The notes beneath the pieces are model-generated. The model was not told where the DNA came from. It searched no databases and was given only the letters and a program-made list of their open reading frames with translations. A stretch of DNA of 64,000 nt from Oscillospiraceae bacterium (GTDB lineage Bacteria > Bacillota > Clostridia > Oscillospirales > Ruminococcaceae), in the NCBI GenBank assembly GCA_021202155.1, contig JAJQDP010000053.1, positions 84,277 to 148,276 of the forward strand, given 5' to 3'. Positions 52,004 through 61,415 of this stretch are shown here, in pieces; position 1 is the first letter of the stretch; every line of letters starts with the position of its first letter. Made by a program: the position numbers and the translations under genes.

Positions 52004-53845
52004 TTACGCCACCTCTTCAAACTGGCTGTTATAAAGCTCGGCATAGAAGCCGCCCTTTGCCAAGAGTTCCTCATGATTACCCTGTTCAACTATATCGCCG
52101 TTACGCATGACGAGGATGATGTCGGCGTTCTTGATGGTCGAAAGACGGTGGGCGATGACAAAGCTTGTGCGCTTCGAGGTCAGCTTATCCATTGCCTCCT
52201 GCGTTATCATCTCGGTCTTGGTGTCAACGCTCGAAGTCGCTTCATCCAAAATCAGCATCGGGCTGTTCTGGATCATCGCTCTGGCTATGGTCAGAAGCTG
52301 TTTCTGACCGGCGGAAATCGCTGTATTGTCGCTGAGAACCGAGTCGTAGCCGTTCGGCAGTGCCTTGATAAAGCTGTGGATTCCGCAGGCCTTGCAAGCC
52401 GCCTTCATCTGCTCATCAGACACTCCCTCGGTGTTGTAGAGAAGGTTCTCCCTGACGGTTCCTTCAAAGAGCCATGTGTCCTGCAAAACCATTCCAAACT
52501 GGTTGTGGACGTTAGATCTCGGAACATCCTTGGTCGAAACTCCGTCGATAAGAATCTCTCCGCCGGTGGGCTCGAAGAATCTCATAAGAAGATTTACCAT
52601 AGTTGTCTTGCCGGCACCTGTAGGTCCGACGATTGCGACCTTCTGCCCGGGCTCGACCTTTACGCTGAAATTGTGGATAATCTCCTTCTCGGGAGCATTC
52701 GGGTAAGCGAACTTGACGTTTCTGAACTCGACCTCGCCGCGAACGTTCTCAATCTTCTCAGTCTTATCGGACTCGTCTTCCATCTCTTCCTCAGCCAAGA
52801 ATTCAAATACTCTCTCGGAAGCCGCCGCGCAGGACTGAACCTGAGTCATAGCCTGAGAAATCTGGCGAAGCGGAGACTCGAAGAGTCTTGTGTAAATCAG
52901 GAATGCAGTGATAACACCGAAGGTGATTCTGCCATCGATAATCAGAGCCGCACCGACAACACAGACAGCAACATAGCTGAAATTGCCGATAAAGGTCATA
53001 ATCGGTTGCATAAGACCAGATAGGAACTGCGAGCGGAAGTTAGCGTTCTTGACCGCCTTGTTCATCGAAGTGAAGGTGTCCTTGACTTCGCCCTCAGCGT
53101 TCAGGATTCTTACAACGTCGTGACCGGTGTACATCTCCTCGATGTAGCCGTTCAGAATACCTAAGTTCTCCTGTCTTGCGGTGAAGTATTTCTGCGAATG
53201 GCTCATGATTACTACCATAAGAACCATTCCGACTATCGTCGTCAAAACGGTGGTAGTAGCCATAATGGCATTGGTGTAATACATCATGATGAGGCAACCA
53301 ATGAACTGGGCGATTGCCGTTACGAGGTTTGAAAGGCTGTTTGACATAGCCTGACCTATCATGTCGACGTCATTCGTCATTCTTGAGAGAACGTCGCCTG
53401 CGGCGTTACCCGAGAAGTACTTGAGAGGAAGCCTGTTAATCTTGGTGCTGATGTCGCCACGGAGTCTCTTGGAGGTTCTCTGTGTGACAGTCTGCATGAT
53501 GTAGTGCTGTAAGAAGCTGAATATTGCACTCGCAAGGTACAAACCAAGCAGAAGTAATGCAACACTCAGAACTCCGTCCATGTCTATTGAAGTCGTCAAG
53601 CCATCATAGATGTAGTCGGTAAGACGGCTGAGCTGATTCGGTCCTATTATCGTGAGAATAGCACCTGCGGCGGCGAGAACAAGTGCAAATACTATGATTC
53701 CCGTCTGGTTACTGATATATTTCATAAGCCCTAAGAGTGCGCCTTTCATGTCCTTGGCTTTGTCGCCTGACATGCCTCTGCCACCTCCCATGGGACCTCT
53801 TCCACCCATCGGTCTGCCCGTGGGTCTTGAATTTGTTTCCGGCAT
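52004..53845 (-). CDS. ABC exporter subunit, canonical ATPase site (pair B)
   Basis: A 613-residue fused exporter half. A Gly/Met/Arg-rich N-terminal tail (GRGPMGGGRG) precedes six membrane segments (about 45-330); the ATPase has Walker A GPTGAGKTT, LSAGQ-type signature (ISAGQ) and Walker B MLILDEATSSVD with the catalytic Glu. The ATG at 53845 is preferred to a TTG two codons earlier. With the gene at 53861 it forms a second heterodimeric exporter. Confidence 0.92.
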   Translation of the reverse strand: MPETNSRPTGRPMGGRGPMGGGRGMSGDKAKDMKGALLGLMKYISNQTGIIVFALVLAAAGAILTIIGPNQLSRLTDYIYDGLTTSIDMDGVLSVALLLLGLYLASAIFSFLQHYIMQTVTQRTSKRLRGDISTKINRLPLKYFSGNAAGDVLSRMTNDVDMIGQAMSNSLSNLVTAIAQFIGCLIMMYYTNAIMATTTVLTTIVGMVLMVVIMSHSQKYFTARQENLGILNGYIEEMYTGHDVVRILNAEGEVKDTFTSMNKAVKNANFRSQFLSGLMQPIMTFIGNFSYVAVCVVGAALIIDGRITFGVITAFLIYTRLFESPLRQISQAMTQVQSCAAASERVFEFLAEEEMEDESDKTEKIENVRGEVEFRNVKFAYPNAPEKEIIHNFSVKVEPGQKVAIVGPTGAGKTTMVNLLMRFFEPTGGEILIDGVSTKDVPRSNVHNQFGMVLQDTWLFEGTVRENLLYNTEGVSDEQMKAACKACGIHSFIKALPNGYDSVLSDNTAISAGQKQLLTIARAMIQNSPMLILDEATSSVDTKTEMITQEAMDKLTSKRTSFVIAHRLSTIKNADIILVMRNGDIVEQGNHEELLAKGGFYAELYNSQFEEVA

Positions 53846-53860
53846 AATCAAAGCACCTCC

Positions 53861-55657
53861 TTATTCATTCACCGCAAGCTCGTCTTCCGAGAGCTGTGAC
53901 AAAGCTATCTGCTGATAAACCGGGCAATTCTTCATGAGTTCATCATGAGTACCGATTCCTGCGACCTCGCCATCATCAAGAACGACAATCTTGTCGGCGT
54001 GGCGGATGGTTCCGATTCTCTGGGCTACGATGAGGCAGGTTGTATCTTTCAAATCTGTCTTGATTCTCTGACGGAGTGCACGGTCTGTCTTGTAGTCAAG
54101 AGCCGAGAACGAGTCGTCGAAGATGAGGATTTCCGGCTTGCCGGCTATTGCTCTTGCGATAGAAAGACGCTGTTTCTGACCGCCAGAGACGTTCGAGCCG
54201 CCCGCGGCAATTCTGCTGTTCACATCGTCATCCATTGCGTGGACAAAGTCGGAAGCCTGGGCTATATCCATGGCGTTTTCCATTTCCTCGTAGGTTATAT
54301 TGCTTCTTGTCGAGCCGAATTTCAGGTTGCCCTCAACAGTGTCTGAGAACAGAGTCGCTTTCTGTGGGATATATCCGACTTTCTTATAGAGCGTTTCAAA
54401 GTCGTATTTCGAGATTTCCTTGCCGTCGAGCAAAACCGTCCCCGAAGTGGCATCATAGAGCCTTGCGGCAAGCCCGCCGAGCGTGGATTTGCCTGAACCG
54501 GTGGCACCGATGACGGCGACCGTCTCGCCTTTCTTGGCCGAAAAGGTGATGTGCTTAAGGCAATCCTCAGAGGCGTCGGGATAACGGAAGGAGACATCTT
54601 TAAATTCAATAGTTCCGGTTTCTGCGGAATTAGTTTCGGTGCCTTCCTTGACTGCAATATCCGAGTCGAGGACTTCGTTGATTCTAGTCGCAGATACCTG
54701 CGCACGGGGAAGGAGCATGAATATCATCAGAAGCATTACGAACGACATGATGACATAGAGAGCATACGAACTGAACGAAACGACCTCGCCGAGCATTGTT
54801 GAACGCTCGGAAATTGATGCTGCAATCTCTGCGGCGGTACCACTCAGGGGTACTTCAATATTGTTGATAAGAATTGCGCCGACATAGTAAATAGCGACGC
54901 TGACGCCGCTCTGCACGAACATCATGATAGGCGACAGAACAGCCATTCCACGACCTGTGAAGAGCTGTGTTTTCATGAGGTTTGTATTCGCCTTGTCGAA
55001 CTTATCCTCCTGATAATCTTCGGCGTTAAAGGCACGGACTACTCTGATACCGTTCAGGTTTTCTTCCGTAATTCTGTTGACGTCATCGATCTGCTTCTGG
55101 ACGATTCTGAATTTCGGGATCATAATTGCAAGAAGTACTATAAGCGCACCGACGACTATTACTACAGCAGAGGCGACGACAGCCGAGAGCTCCCAGCTCT
55201 TGCCGACTATCTTGATTATCGCCCAGATAGCCATAATGGGTGCCCGGATGAGCATCTGAAGTCCCATCGAGATTATCATCTGAATCTGGGTTATATCGTT
55301 TGTGGTACGGGTGATGAGACTTGCGGTCGAGAACTTCTTTATCTCACCAGGGTCGAAAGAAGTGACCTTGTCAAAGAGCTTCGCTCTGACATCATAGGAG
55401 AAGTCAGCCGCAATCATGGCTGATAAGTATCCGACTATGACCGTCAGCAAAGCACTGCACAAAGCACAGGCGAGCATCTTGCCGCCTGCCGCAAAATACT
55501 GCGACAGCTCGGTCACTTCACTGCTTATAAGAACTGTTATCTCAGCGGTGTAATCGGGCAGGCGCAAGTCAAAATAAACCTGACCGCAAACAAGCAGCAC
55601 GCACAGAAGTGCGAGCCACCTGTCCCTGGTCTTCATATTACTGAAAATATGAAGCAT
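53861..55657 (-). CDS. ABC exporter subunit, degenerate ATPase site (pair B)
   Basis: A 598-residue fused half with a transmembrane domain (about 15-330) and an ATPase (Walker A GATGSGKST, signature VSGGQ, Walker B ILIFDDSFSALD). Asp replaces the catalytic Glu, as in the pair A partner. AGGAAT-type site before the ATG. It is separated by 116 bases from the ABC-2 operon and may be partly read through from it. Confidence 0.92.
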   Translation of the reverse strand: MLHIFSNMKTRDRWLALLCVLLVCGQVYFDLRLPDYTAEITVLISSEVTELSQYFAAGGKMLACALCSALLTVIVGYLSAMIAADFSYDVRAKLFDKVTSFDPGEIKKFSTASLITRTTNDITQIQMIISMGLQMLIRAPIMAIWAIIKIVGKSWELSAVVASAVVIVVGALIVLLAIMIPKFRIVQKQIDDVNRITEENLNGIRVVRAFNAEDYQEDKFDKANTNLMKTQLFTGRGMAVLSPIMMFVQSGVSVAIYYVGAILINNIEVPLSGTAAEIAASISERSTMLGEVVSFSSYALYVIMSFVMLLMIFMLLPRAQVSATRINEVLDSDIAVKEGTETNSAETGTIEFKDVSFRYPDASEDCLKHITFSAKKGETVAVIGATGSGKSTLGGLAARLYDATSGTVLLDGKEISKYDFETLYKKVGYIPQKATLFSDTVEGNLKFGSTRSNITYEEMENAMDIAQASDFVHAMDDDVNSRIAAGGSNVSGGQKQRLSIARAIAGKPEILIFDDSFSALDYKTDRALRQRIKTDLKDTTCLIVAQRIGTIRHADKIVVLDDGEVAGIGTHDELMKNCPVYQQIALSQLSEDELAVNE

Positions 55658-55773
55658 ATAAAAAACATTCCTCCAATATAAAACTTACTTCTATCTAAAA
55701 CTATAATGCCGTCCTGTCTTCCCTTCTATACTACATTCTCCAAGCACCACTTCCTTTAATGCTGATTTTGTAA

Positions 55774-56952
55774 TTACAGAGGTAAATCTTTCTTCTGGAA
55801 TCTCACTGCGCCGATAGCGTAGCAGACTACAGCTATCACAACCAAAGCTACAAGCTTCGGGACGAATGCGTAATCAACAGCACCGGAGCCTACGGTTCCG
55901 AGAGCTTCGACATCGAAGAGTCCGACGATAGTCAGATTGTTGAAGACTCCGAGCATTTCAGCACCTATTCCCATGCTGACCATCGTATCGGAGCCGAACA
56001 TGCCTAAGAGCGTGCAGAGGAAGAACCAGACATTAAGTCCTCCGCCGAGAGCCATAGCGTTCTTGCTGAGGTTGAATACACAGCTTGCCATATAGCAGAT
56101 GCTTGCCATCGCCTCTGCTAAGAGATAGATTCCACCGTAAAGAGCCAGATATTTCACAACATCCACCTCGCCGGTGAATGCTCTCGTAGCCAAGCTTACA
56201 ATAAGTCCGCAACCGACCATTATAAGCGGCGTGACTATCATGTATATAAGTTGAGTGATGACAACTGCGCTTCTCTTTGTTGGGGTGGATAAAACATAAG
56301 CCATTGATCCCTTGTCAACCTGGTCAACGAAAAGCTCGTTTCCGGCAAAGATGATGAAGAGTATGATCGGCAGTAAACACATGATGGTGAAGTACATCTG
56401 GTTGAGCATAGCACTTGTGTCCATCTCAGTCATGGTGTTAAGCATATCGCTTGACATACCCATCATCTCAAACATGTTCGTCATCATGGTGCTGACGTCC
56501 AAGGTATCGCCTGTGAAGACGCCTTCGGTGGCACCCAAGGCATAGACATACTCGAAGTTTGTGATATAGACATCAAGTCCTACGTCCGATTCGGCAAGAA
56601 GCTCAGCCGATTCGGCGAACTTTTCAACTGACAGATCCAGCTCATCCGACTGAGCGGACATCATCTCGAAAACAGTCTCGTACATGGTCGTATCGTCGGA
56701 TGATGCGAAATCGTCATAGCTAAGCTCAGTTCCCATCATTTCGTTATATGCCGCTAAGACATACAGATGGCTGTAGAAATCGGTCTGAGCATCGGTATAA
56801 TCTGCAGATTCCATTCCGGCAATCAGATTTCCGGCGTAGGTGGTGACGACTGTCATCAGGCACAAAACCACTGTGCAGGCTATCAGAAGAGCCCGGTTTG
56901 CGCGGAGGCTTTGCTTGAACAGCGGTACGGAAAATACTTTTGTTACTTTCAT
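55774..56952 (-). CDS. ABC-2 type permease
   Basis: A 392-residue permease with an N-terminal membrane segment, a large extracytoplasmic region (about 40-170) rich in acidic and Met residues, and about five more membrane segments toward the C-terminus (FIIFAGNELFVDQVDKG, PLIMVGCGLIVSLA). Third gene of the operon; overlaps the upstream ATPase gene by four bases (ATGA). It would be the common membrane part for the two ATPases. Confidence 0.87.
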   Translation of the reverse strand: MKVTKVFSVPLFKQSLRANRALLIACTVVLCLMTVVTTYAGNLIAGMESADYTDAQTDFYSHLYVLAAYNEMMGTELSYDDFASSDDTTMYETVFEMMSAQSDELDLSVEKFAESAELLAESDVGLDVYITNFEYVYALGATEGVFTGDTLDVSTMMTNMFEMMGMSSDMLNTMTEMDTSAMLNQMYFTIMCLLPIILFIIFAGNELFVDQVDKGSMAYVLSTPTKRSAVVITQLIYMIVTPLIMVGCGLIVSLATRAFTGEVDVVKYLALYGGIYLLAEAMASICYMASCVFNLSKNAMALGGGLNVWFFLCTLLGMFGSDTMVSMGIGAEMLGVFNNLTIVGLFDVEALGTVGSGAVDYAFVPKLVALVVIAVVCYAIGAVRFQKKDLPL

Positions 56953-57845
56953 TCTCTCGTTTCCTCTCTATATACATTCATGAAGTACTGCTCTAAGTTC
57001 TCATGGTTTTCGTCGATCGAGACTACTTCCAGATTCCTGAGAGCTTTAAACATTCTGTCTGTTTCATTTGCAACAAGGCTTACTCTTGCTTCGAGACCAT
57101 CAAGAACCGCTTCAGGGATTCTCTCCGCGAATTTCCTGGCAGATGGCTCATTTCCGAAAACTATCTTATAGTTTCGCTTGGTTCCGTGTCTGAGGTCAGA
57201 AAGGCTCAGTACTCTCTCAATCTTGCCGTTACCTATGATGGCAACCCGGTCGCAGACGTCCTCAATTTCCTCGAAGATGTGGCTCGACATGAAAATGGTT
57301 CTGCCTTTGTTCTTTTCCTCACGGACAAGTTCCAGAAACGTTTCACGCATCAGCGGGTCAAGACCGGTTGTAGGTTCGTCCATTATGAGAATCTCTTTAT
57401 CTCCCATGAGTGCTGCAACGATGGCAGTCTTTTGTTTCATGCCCTTACTCATTCGCTTCAGGTTTGCAGACGGGTCGAGACCGAGCTTATCTATAAGATA
57501 GTTCATATAGGTGAAGTCTTTAACGCCCAGGAACTCTGCCTGAACCTTGAAGAAATCGGTTCCTGTCCTGACATCCGGGAAGGCGATTTCACCAGGGATG
57601 TAGCTCACGTTCTTCATGACCTCCGGGGCATTCTTCCAGGGATTGATGCCATTAACATCCACTTCTCCCGAATCAGGCTTTAAGAAGCCCATCATGTGGC
57701 GGATAGTAGTAGTTTTTCCTGAGCCGTTGGTTCCTAAGTATCCGAAAACCTCGCCTTTCTGAATATCAAGGGATATATCGAACAAACCGCGGTTATATCC
57801 ATAGTCTTTTGTCAGGTGCTGTACGGAAATTACCGATTCGCTCAT
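56949..57845 (-). CDS. ABC transporter ATPase 2
   Basis: A 298-residue soluble ATPase of the DrrA/CcmA-like class: Walker A GTNGSGKTT, signature MSKGMKQKTAIVAAL, Walker B ILIMDEPTTGLDP, H-loop SSHIF, and a C-terminal ACT-like extension. It is the second of two homologous ATPases before one permease, with four-base overlaps on both sides. Confidence 0.93.
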   Translation of the reverse strand: MSESVISVQHLTKDYGYNRGLFDISLDIQKGEVFGYLGTNGSGKTTTIRHMMGFLKPDSGEVDVNGINPWKNAPEVMKNVSYIPGEIAFPDVRTGTDFFKVQAEFLGVKDFTYMNYLIDKLGLDPSANLKRMSKGMKQKTAIVAALMGDKEILIMDEPTTGLDPLMRETFLELVREEKNKGRTIFMSSHIFEEIEDVCDRVAIIGNGKIERVLSLSDLRHGTKRNYKIVFGNEPSARKFAERIPEAVLDGLEARVSLVANETDRMFKALRNLEVVSIDENHENLEQYFMNVYREETRE

Positions 57846-58756
57846 GCCCTCACCCCCTCGAAATGATGACCTGTGTCGTAGAAGCTCATGAAGTAGTCCT
57901 CAAGTGTGAACGGTATCTCGACGAAATCGGCGATTTCATAATCGCAGAGACACTGAGTCAGCTCGCCGACTCTGTCAGCCTCAATCTGGACACGAGCTCT
58001 CAGCTTATCGTGATTCTTCGATGTAAACCTGAATGGCTTTGCGATAAATCTCGAGTATGAGCTCTCGTCCTTGAACGAAACACGATAGATTCTGTCGTGG
58101 CTCGACTTTAATTCTCCTGATCGGAACTCGGAGACAATGCTACCGTCACGTATTATTGCAATCCTGTCGCAGGAAGCGTCGACCTCACGGAAAATATGGG
58201 ACGAGAGGAAGATAGTCTTGCCTCTTGCTTTTTCCTCCTTGACGAAATCAATAAACGTCTCCTGCATGACGGGATCCAAGCCAGATGTCGGTTCGTCCAG
58301 GATGAGTATATCCGGGTCGTGCATGAAAGCCGTAACTACTGCGAGCTTTCTCTTGACGCCGAGGCTCATACGCTTAATGCTGATGTTCGGATCTAAATCG
58401 AACTTATCGAGCAACATTTTCAGATAATCGTCGTTTTTTGTGTTTCGCATTCCCTCCATCATCTTAAGGAAGCCGGTTCCGGAAAGTCCCTGCGGAAGAG
58501 TGACTTCTCCTGGGAGATAGCCGACGGTGTTCTTAAGCTCTGCCGAGTGCTCCCAACTGTCCTTATCGGAAATAGAGGTTTTGCCTTTTTCGGGCTTGGA
58601 AAAGCCCATCAGATGTCTTATTGTAGTCGTCTTTCCGGCACCGTTAGGTCCCAGAAAGCCGTAGCATTCGCCTTTTTCAACTTGAATAGACACATCAAAC
58701 ACGCCACGACCGTGACCGTAGTCTTTTGTCAGATGATCTACAGAAATTACCGGCAT
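57842..58756 (-). CDS. ABC transporter ATPase 1
   Basis: A 304-residue ATPase homologous to ATPase 2: Walker A GPNGAGKTT, signature MSLGVKRKLAVVTAF, Walker B ILILDEPTSGLDP, H-loop SSHIF. The ATG at 58756 has AGGAGG; a longer frame would run through its promoter. First gene of the three-gene operon under the TetR-type operator at 58779. Confidence 0.93.
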   Translation of the reverse strand: MPVISVDHLTKDYGHGRGVFDVSIQVEKGECYGFLGPNGAGKTTTIRHLMGFSKPEKGKTSISDKDSWEHSAELKNTVGYLPGEVTLPQGLSGTGFLKMMEGMRNTKNDDYLKMLLDKFDLDPNISIKRMSLGVKRKLAVVTAFMHDPDILILDEPTSGLDPVMQETFIDFVKEEKARGKTIFLSSHIFREVDASCDRIAIIRDGSIVSEFRSGELKSSHDRIYRVSFKDESSYSRFIAKPFRFTSKNHDKLRARVQIEADRVGELTQCLCDYEIADFVEIPFTLEDYFMSFYDTGHHFEGVRA

Positions 58757-58778
58757 TAAAATTTCCTCCTTGTCAATT

Positions 58779-58797
58779 ATCCAACAACCTGTTGTAT
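58779..58797. promoter_or_regulatory. TetR-type operator O1 at ABC-2 operon
   Basis: ATCCAACAACCTGTTGTAT is an inverted repeat (8-bp arms, one mismatch, 3-base centre) at the transcription start of the ABC-2 operon. The core CCAACAACCTGTT recurs at the tetR promoter (62490). Confidence 0.7.
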
Positions 58798-58860
58798 GAT
58801 TATAATTATACTCAGGCAAAATCAAGTGTCAACCCTCAATTTTTCAGGGAGTGTCGGATA
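58781..58860. repeat. Promoter/operator block, copy 1
   Basis: Eighty bases align without a gap to 62490-62569 at about 75% identity. The block contains the operator, a minus-strand promoter and the conserved TGTCGGAT. It is a duplicated control region. Confidence 0.8.
58805..58832 (-). promoter_or_regulatory. Promoter of ABC-2 operon
   Basis: TTGACA, 16 bases, TATAAT on the minus strand. Operator O1 lies at the start site. Confidence 0.8.
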
Positions 58861-58877
58861 GTTCGCAGACGGTTCAA

Positions 58878-59855
58878 TTACGAAAAATACTTGCAAAATT
58901 GCTTATAGTTATAATCCTTTTCAGGCTTGCACATGACCGCGAAATCTATCGAGTCAAAAAGTGCTTCTGCTGGCTTTCCGGAGTATGAATAGCCAGTAAT
59001 CGCTTCATAGAAAAGCTTTGACACGAGGCTCGCGTCGTTGCCATAAACTCCGCACCCGAACGCGCCCAGAATCAGATGGCGATAACCCTCGGTTGCGGCT
59101 ACTGTGAGCATTCCGCGTATTCTTGCTTCAAGCATACTTTCATACTCTTCCTGCGACATTTCCTCAAGCCCCATGCGAATCATAGGTGCGGCGCAGGTCA
59201 TGACAGTAACGCAAAACGGCTTTGCAAGTGTCTCGTGAACTTTGTCTTTGATGATTTCGACATTGTGCGACATGACAATCCCGTGTGAGCCCATATGGGT
59301 GTTGAGTGCGACGTTATAGTCGTAATACTTTTTTGCCTTCTCGCTTTCAAGGGAAAGTAACAGAGATGAACGCCTGCAGAGGTCTTCCTCCTGCGCACTT
59401 GCACCTTTGCGGGTGTGACCTCCCGGCTCTGTCGCGCTGGCAAGGTTAAGGACCAAAACCTTCGGCATGAAATCCCCTGCATTTTTCATCTCACTGTATT
59501 TTTTCTCAGCCAAAACGAGTGCGTCCTCGTTCTCACAACTGAAAAGCCAGCTCATGTCACGGTCTGTGGAATACTTTTCAACCGATGCCGATTTTTCAAG
59601 TGCCTCAATGTCCTCAGGAAGATATACCTTCGCCTCCTGCATCTCTTTCATAGAGAATTTGAGACTTATTTCAGAACCACCCTTCTGATAACTGCCCTTT
59701 TCAAGGATGCCAAGTGTGTCATCAAGAATCCGGATGTTTTCGAGCCTGCGCTTCTCCCTTTCAGCATCACGCACCTTGATTTCTTCTTCTGTCAAGCCTT
59801 TGTTTTCAGCTTCGCGCATCTTCTCGGCAAGCTCTTTCATCTTCTCATCAGGCAT
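58878..59855 (-). CDS. PARG-like macrodomain protein (TIGR02452 family)
   Basis: A 325-residue protein with a charged helical N-terminus (1-60) and a poly(ADP-ribose) glycohydrolase-like macrodomain. Residues 144-157, PGGHTRKGASAQEE, match the PARG signature (GGG, 6-8 residues, QEE) except that the third Gly is His. LNTHMGSHG and LGAFGCGVYGNDA follow, as in TIGR02452 proteins. It would remove or bind ADP-ribose on a target. It starts one base after the stop of a sirtuin gene, which points to a shared ADP-ribosylation cycle. Confidence 0.87.
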   Translation of the reverse strand: MPDEKMKELAEKMREAENKGLTEEEIKVRDAEREKRRLENIRILDDTLGILEKGSYQKGGSEISLKFSMKEMQEAKVYLPEDIEALEKSASVEKYSTDRDMSWLFSCENEDALVLAEKKYSEMKNAGDFMPKVLVLNLASATEPGGHTRKGASAQEEDLCRRSSLLLSLESEKAKKYYDYNVALNTHMGSHGIVMSHNVEIIKDKVHETLAKPFCVTVMTCAAPMIRMGLEEMSQEEYESMLEARIRGMLTVAATEGYRHLILGAFGCGVYGNDASLVSKLFYEAITGYSYSGKPAEALFDSIDFAVMCKPEKDYNYKQFCKYFS

Positions 59856-59856
59856 T

Positions 59857-60561
59857 TTATTCTTTCCTTTCCTTCAGTTTCCGGAAAACATCGTCTGACG
59901 GCTCACGGATGTTCAGGTCCGCAACCCGGTCAAAAGCTGTGTGCCCGGGATTGATCTGCACAATCACTGCGTCGCTTCTGCGATGATTCCAATACACGCC
60001 ACCATAGTAGCCGTTGGTGCCAATTACTATAATCAGGTCGGCTTTTGAAATCCACTTCTGTGCTTTCTGAACGCCGTCGTTCCAGAGACCGATATGGCTG
60101 TATAGCTCCCACGGGAGAATCGTCCCTCCGCAGGAATCGCATTTGGGAAGATCATCTTTGTTCCAGATTTCATAACCGTCAAAGTGCTTGCCGCAATTCT
60201 TGCAACGGTTAATCTGGAAGCTACCCTGAATCTCGGCGACGTTCTGCGAGCCTGCTATAGTGTGCATACAGTCCTCGTTCGTCGTGATTATTCCGATGAG
60301 CTTGCCCTCACGTTCCAAGTCAGCTAAGGCATAATGACTCAGGCTTGGCTTATAGTGGTGCATGGCTTTGACATAGGATGTGAGAAACGACTCACTTTCA
60401 AAGCTACCACCCGGTCGGATGGTACGGGAAAGCTGACTGTAGCTCACTCCTCCACCGGAAATAGATATTCCCGCGCCCGTGATTGCGACTATCCCGTGGC
60501 TGTTATCCACATACTCCGCAAATTTCTGTATCTTGTCGTCTGAGTTCGATTTAGAGAACAT
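59857..60561 (-). CDS. Sirtuin A, SirTM-like (catalytic His replaced by Gln)
   Basis: A 234-residue Sir2-fold protein with the NAD motif GAGIS (residues 29-33), the zinc ribbon Cys120/123/141/144, and IVIGTNG and QINPG at the C-terminus. Where deacetylases have the catalytic His (HG), it has Gln112 (EIQGSF); the TQNxD motif reads TTNEDCMH with Asn95 and Asp97 kept. Gln there plus Asn are features of SirTM protein ADP-ribosyltransferases. The usual GIPDFR is absent. It overlaps sirtuin B by 11 bases and is one base ahead of the PARG-like gene. Confidence 0.88.
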   Translation of the reverse strand: MFSKSNSDDKIQKFAEYVDNSHGIVAITGAGISISGGGVSYSQLSRTIRPGGSFESESFLTSYVKAMHHYKPSLSHYALADLEREGKLIGIITTNEDCMHTIAGSQNVAEIQGSFQINRCKNCGKHFDGYEIWNKDDLPKCDSCGGTILPWELYSHIGLWNDGVQKAQKWISKADLIIVIGTNGYYGGVYWNHRRSDAVIVQINPGHTAFDRVADLNIREPSDDVFRKLKERKE

Positions 60562-61300
60562 CCTGGCACTTCTCCCATCCGTCTATGACTTCGCCAAGAA
60601 CCTCTGCGGCGTCGGCGTGGATATTCCAGTCGGCAACACTGTCGAGTGGAGTTTCCGAGGGATTTATCTGGACGAGCTTTGTATCTTTTCGCATCTTCTT
60701 CAGATATTCGTCGCTCCTGAACCCTGTCGTGCCAATAATTATCACCAGATCCGCCTCGGAAATCATTTCAGTCGCCTTTTTCATGCTCTCTTTCGAGACT
60801 TGCTCACTTATTTTGTTCTCACGGCAGAACATCGTCGGCATCAGCGGTGCACCACACTTCTCGCAGGTTGGAGTATGTCCGTGATTCCAGATTTTATAGT
60901 TAAGGTATCTTGCACCGCAGTCCACGCAGATATTGTCACCGAAGCTTCCCTGAAACTCGACGACATTCTTTGAACCGGCTACGGTGTGGAGGCAGTCCAT
61001 ATTCTGGGTGACTATTCCATAAAGCAAGCCGTGCTTTTCGAGGGTCGCAAGCTGTTTGTGAACCTCGCTCGGACCCTTCTGGAAGGTGGCGTCCAAAAAT
61101 GAAGTCTTGACAATTCTATAGAACTCATCCGGGTTGCTTTTTACAAATGAAGGTGAGAGGACATTCCTTGAGTTCATAAGCCCCACGCTCTGCTTCAAGC
61201 GTCTCATTCCATATAAATAGGAGATGCCGGCACCTGTTACTGCGACTGTTTTGCCGCTGTTTTCCATATATTCTCTCAATTGACCTGACTCGTATCTCAT
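60551..61300 (-). CDS. Sirtuin B, SirTM-like (catalytic His replaced by Gln)
   Basis: A 249-residue Sir2-fold protein with GAGIS (residues 23-27), a canonical VTQNMDCLH (Asn100, Asp102), Gln117 in place of the catalytic His (EFQGSF), and a zinc ribbon Cys125/128/146/149. The NAD-ribose loop GIPDFR reads GMRRLK. It shares about a third of its residues with sirtuin A, so the pair came from an old duplication. GGAGATG precedes the ATG. It probably modifies, not deacetylates, its target; the substrate is unknown. Confidence 0.88.
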   Translation of the reverse strand: MRYESGQLREYMENSGKTVAVTGAGISYLYGMRRLKQSVGLMNSRNVLSPSFVKSNPDEFYRIVKTSFLDATFQKGPSEVHKQLATLEKHGLLYGIVTQNMDCLHTVAGSKNVVEFQGSFGDNICVDCGARYLNYKIWNHGHTPTCEKCGAPLMPTMFCRENKISEQVSKESMKKATEMISEADLVIIIGTTGFRSDEYLKKMRKDTKLVQINPSETPLDSVADWNIHADAAEVLGEVIDGWEKCQDVL

Positions 61301-61415
61301 AGATTCATCTCCATACTTTTAAATGTACCTATAAACACCGACCCACCAAATCGTTGCTTCTTCGGTGGGTGGTGCGTTATCTATATGTGGCTTGCGGAGG
61401 TATTTGCTATCAACA

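Noticed and set aside
51899..53023. 374-codon plus-strand frame
   Set aside because: It is the shadow of the ABC exporter ATPase domain on the minus strand and starts inside a terminator.
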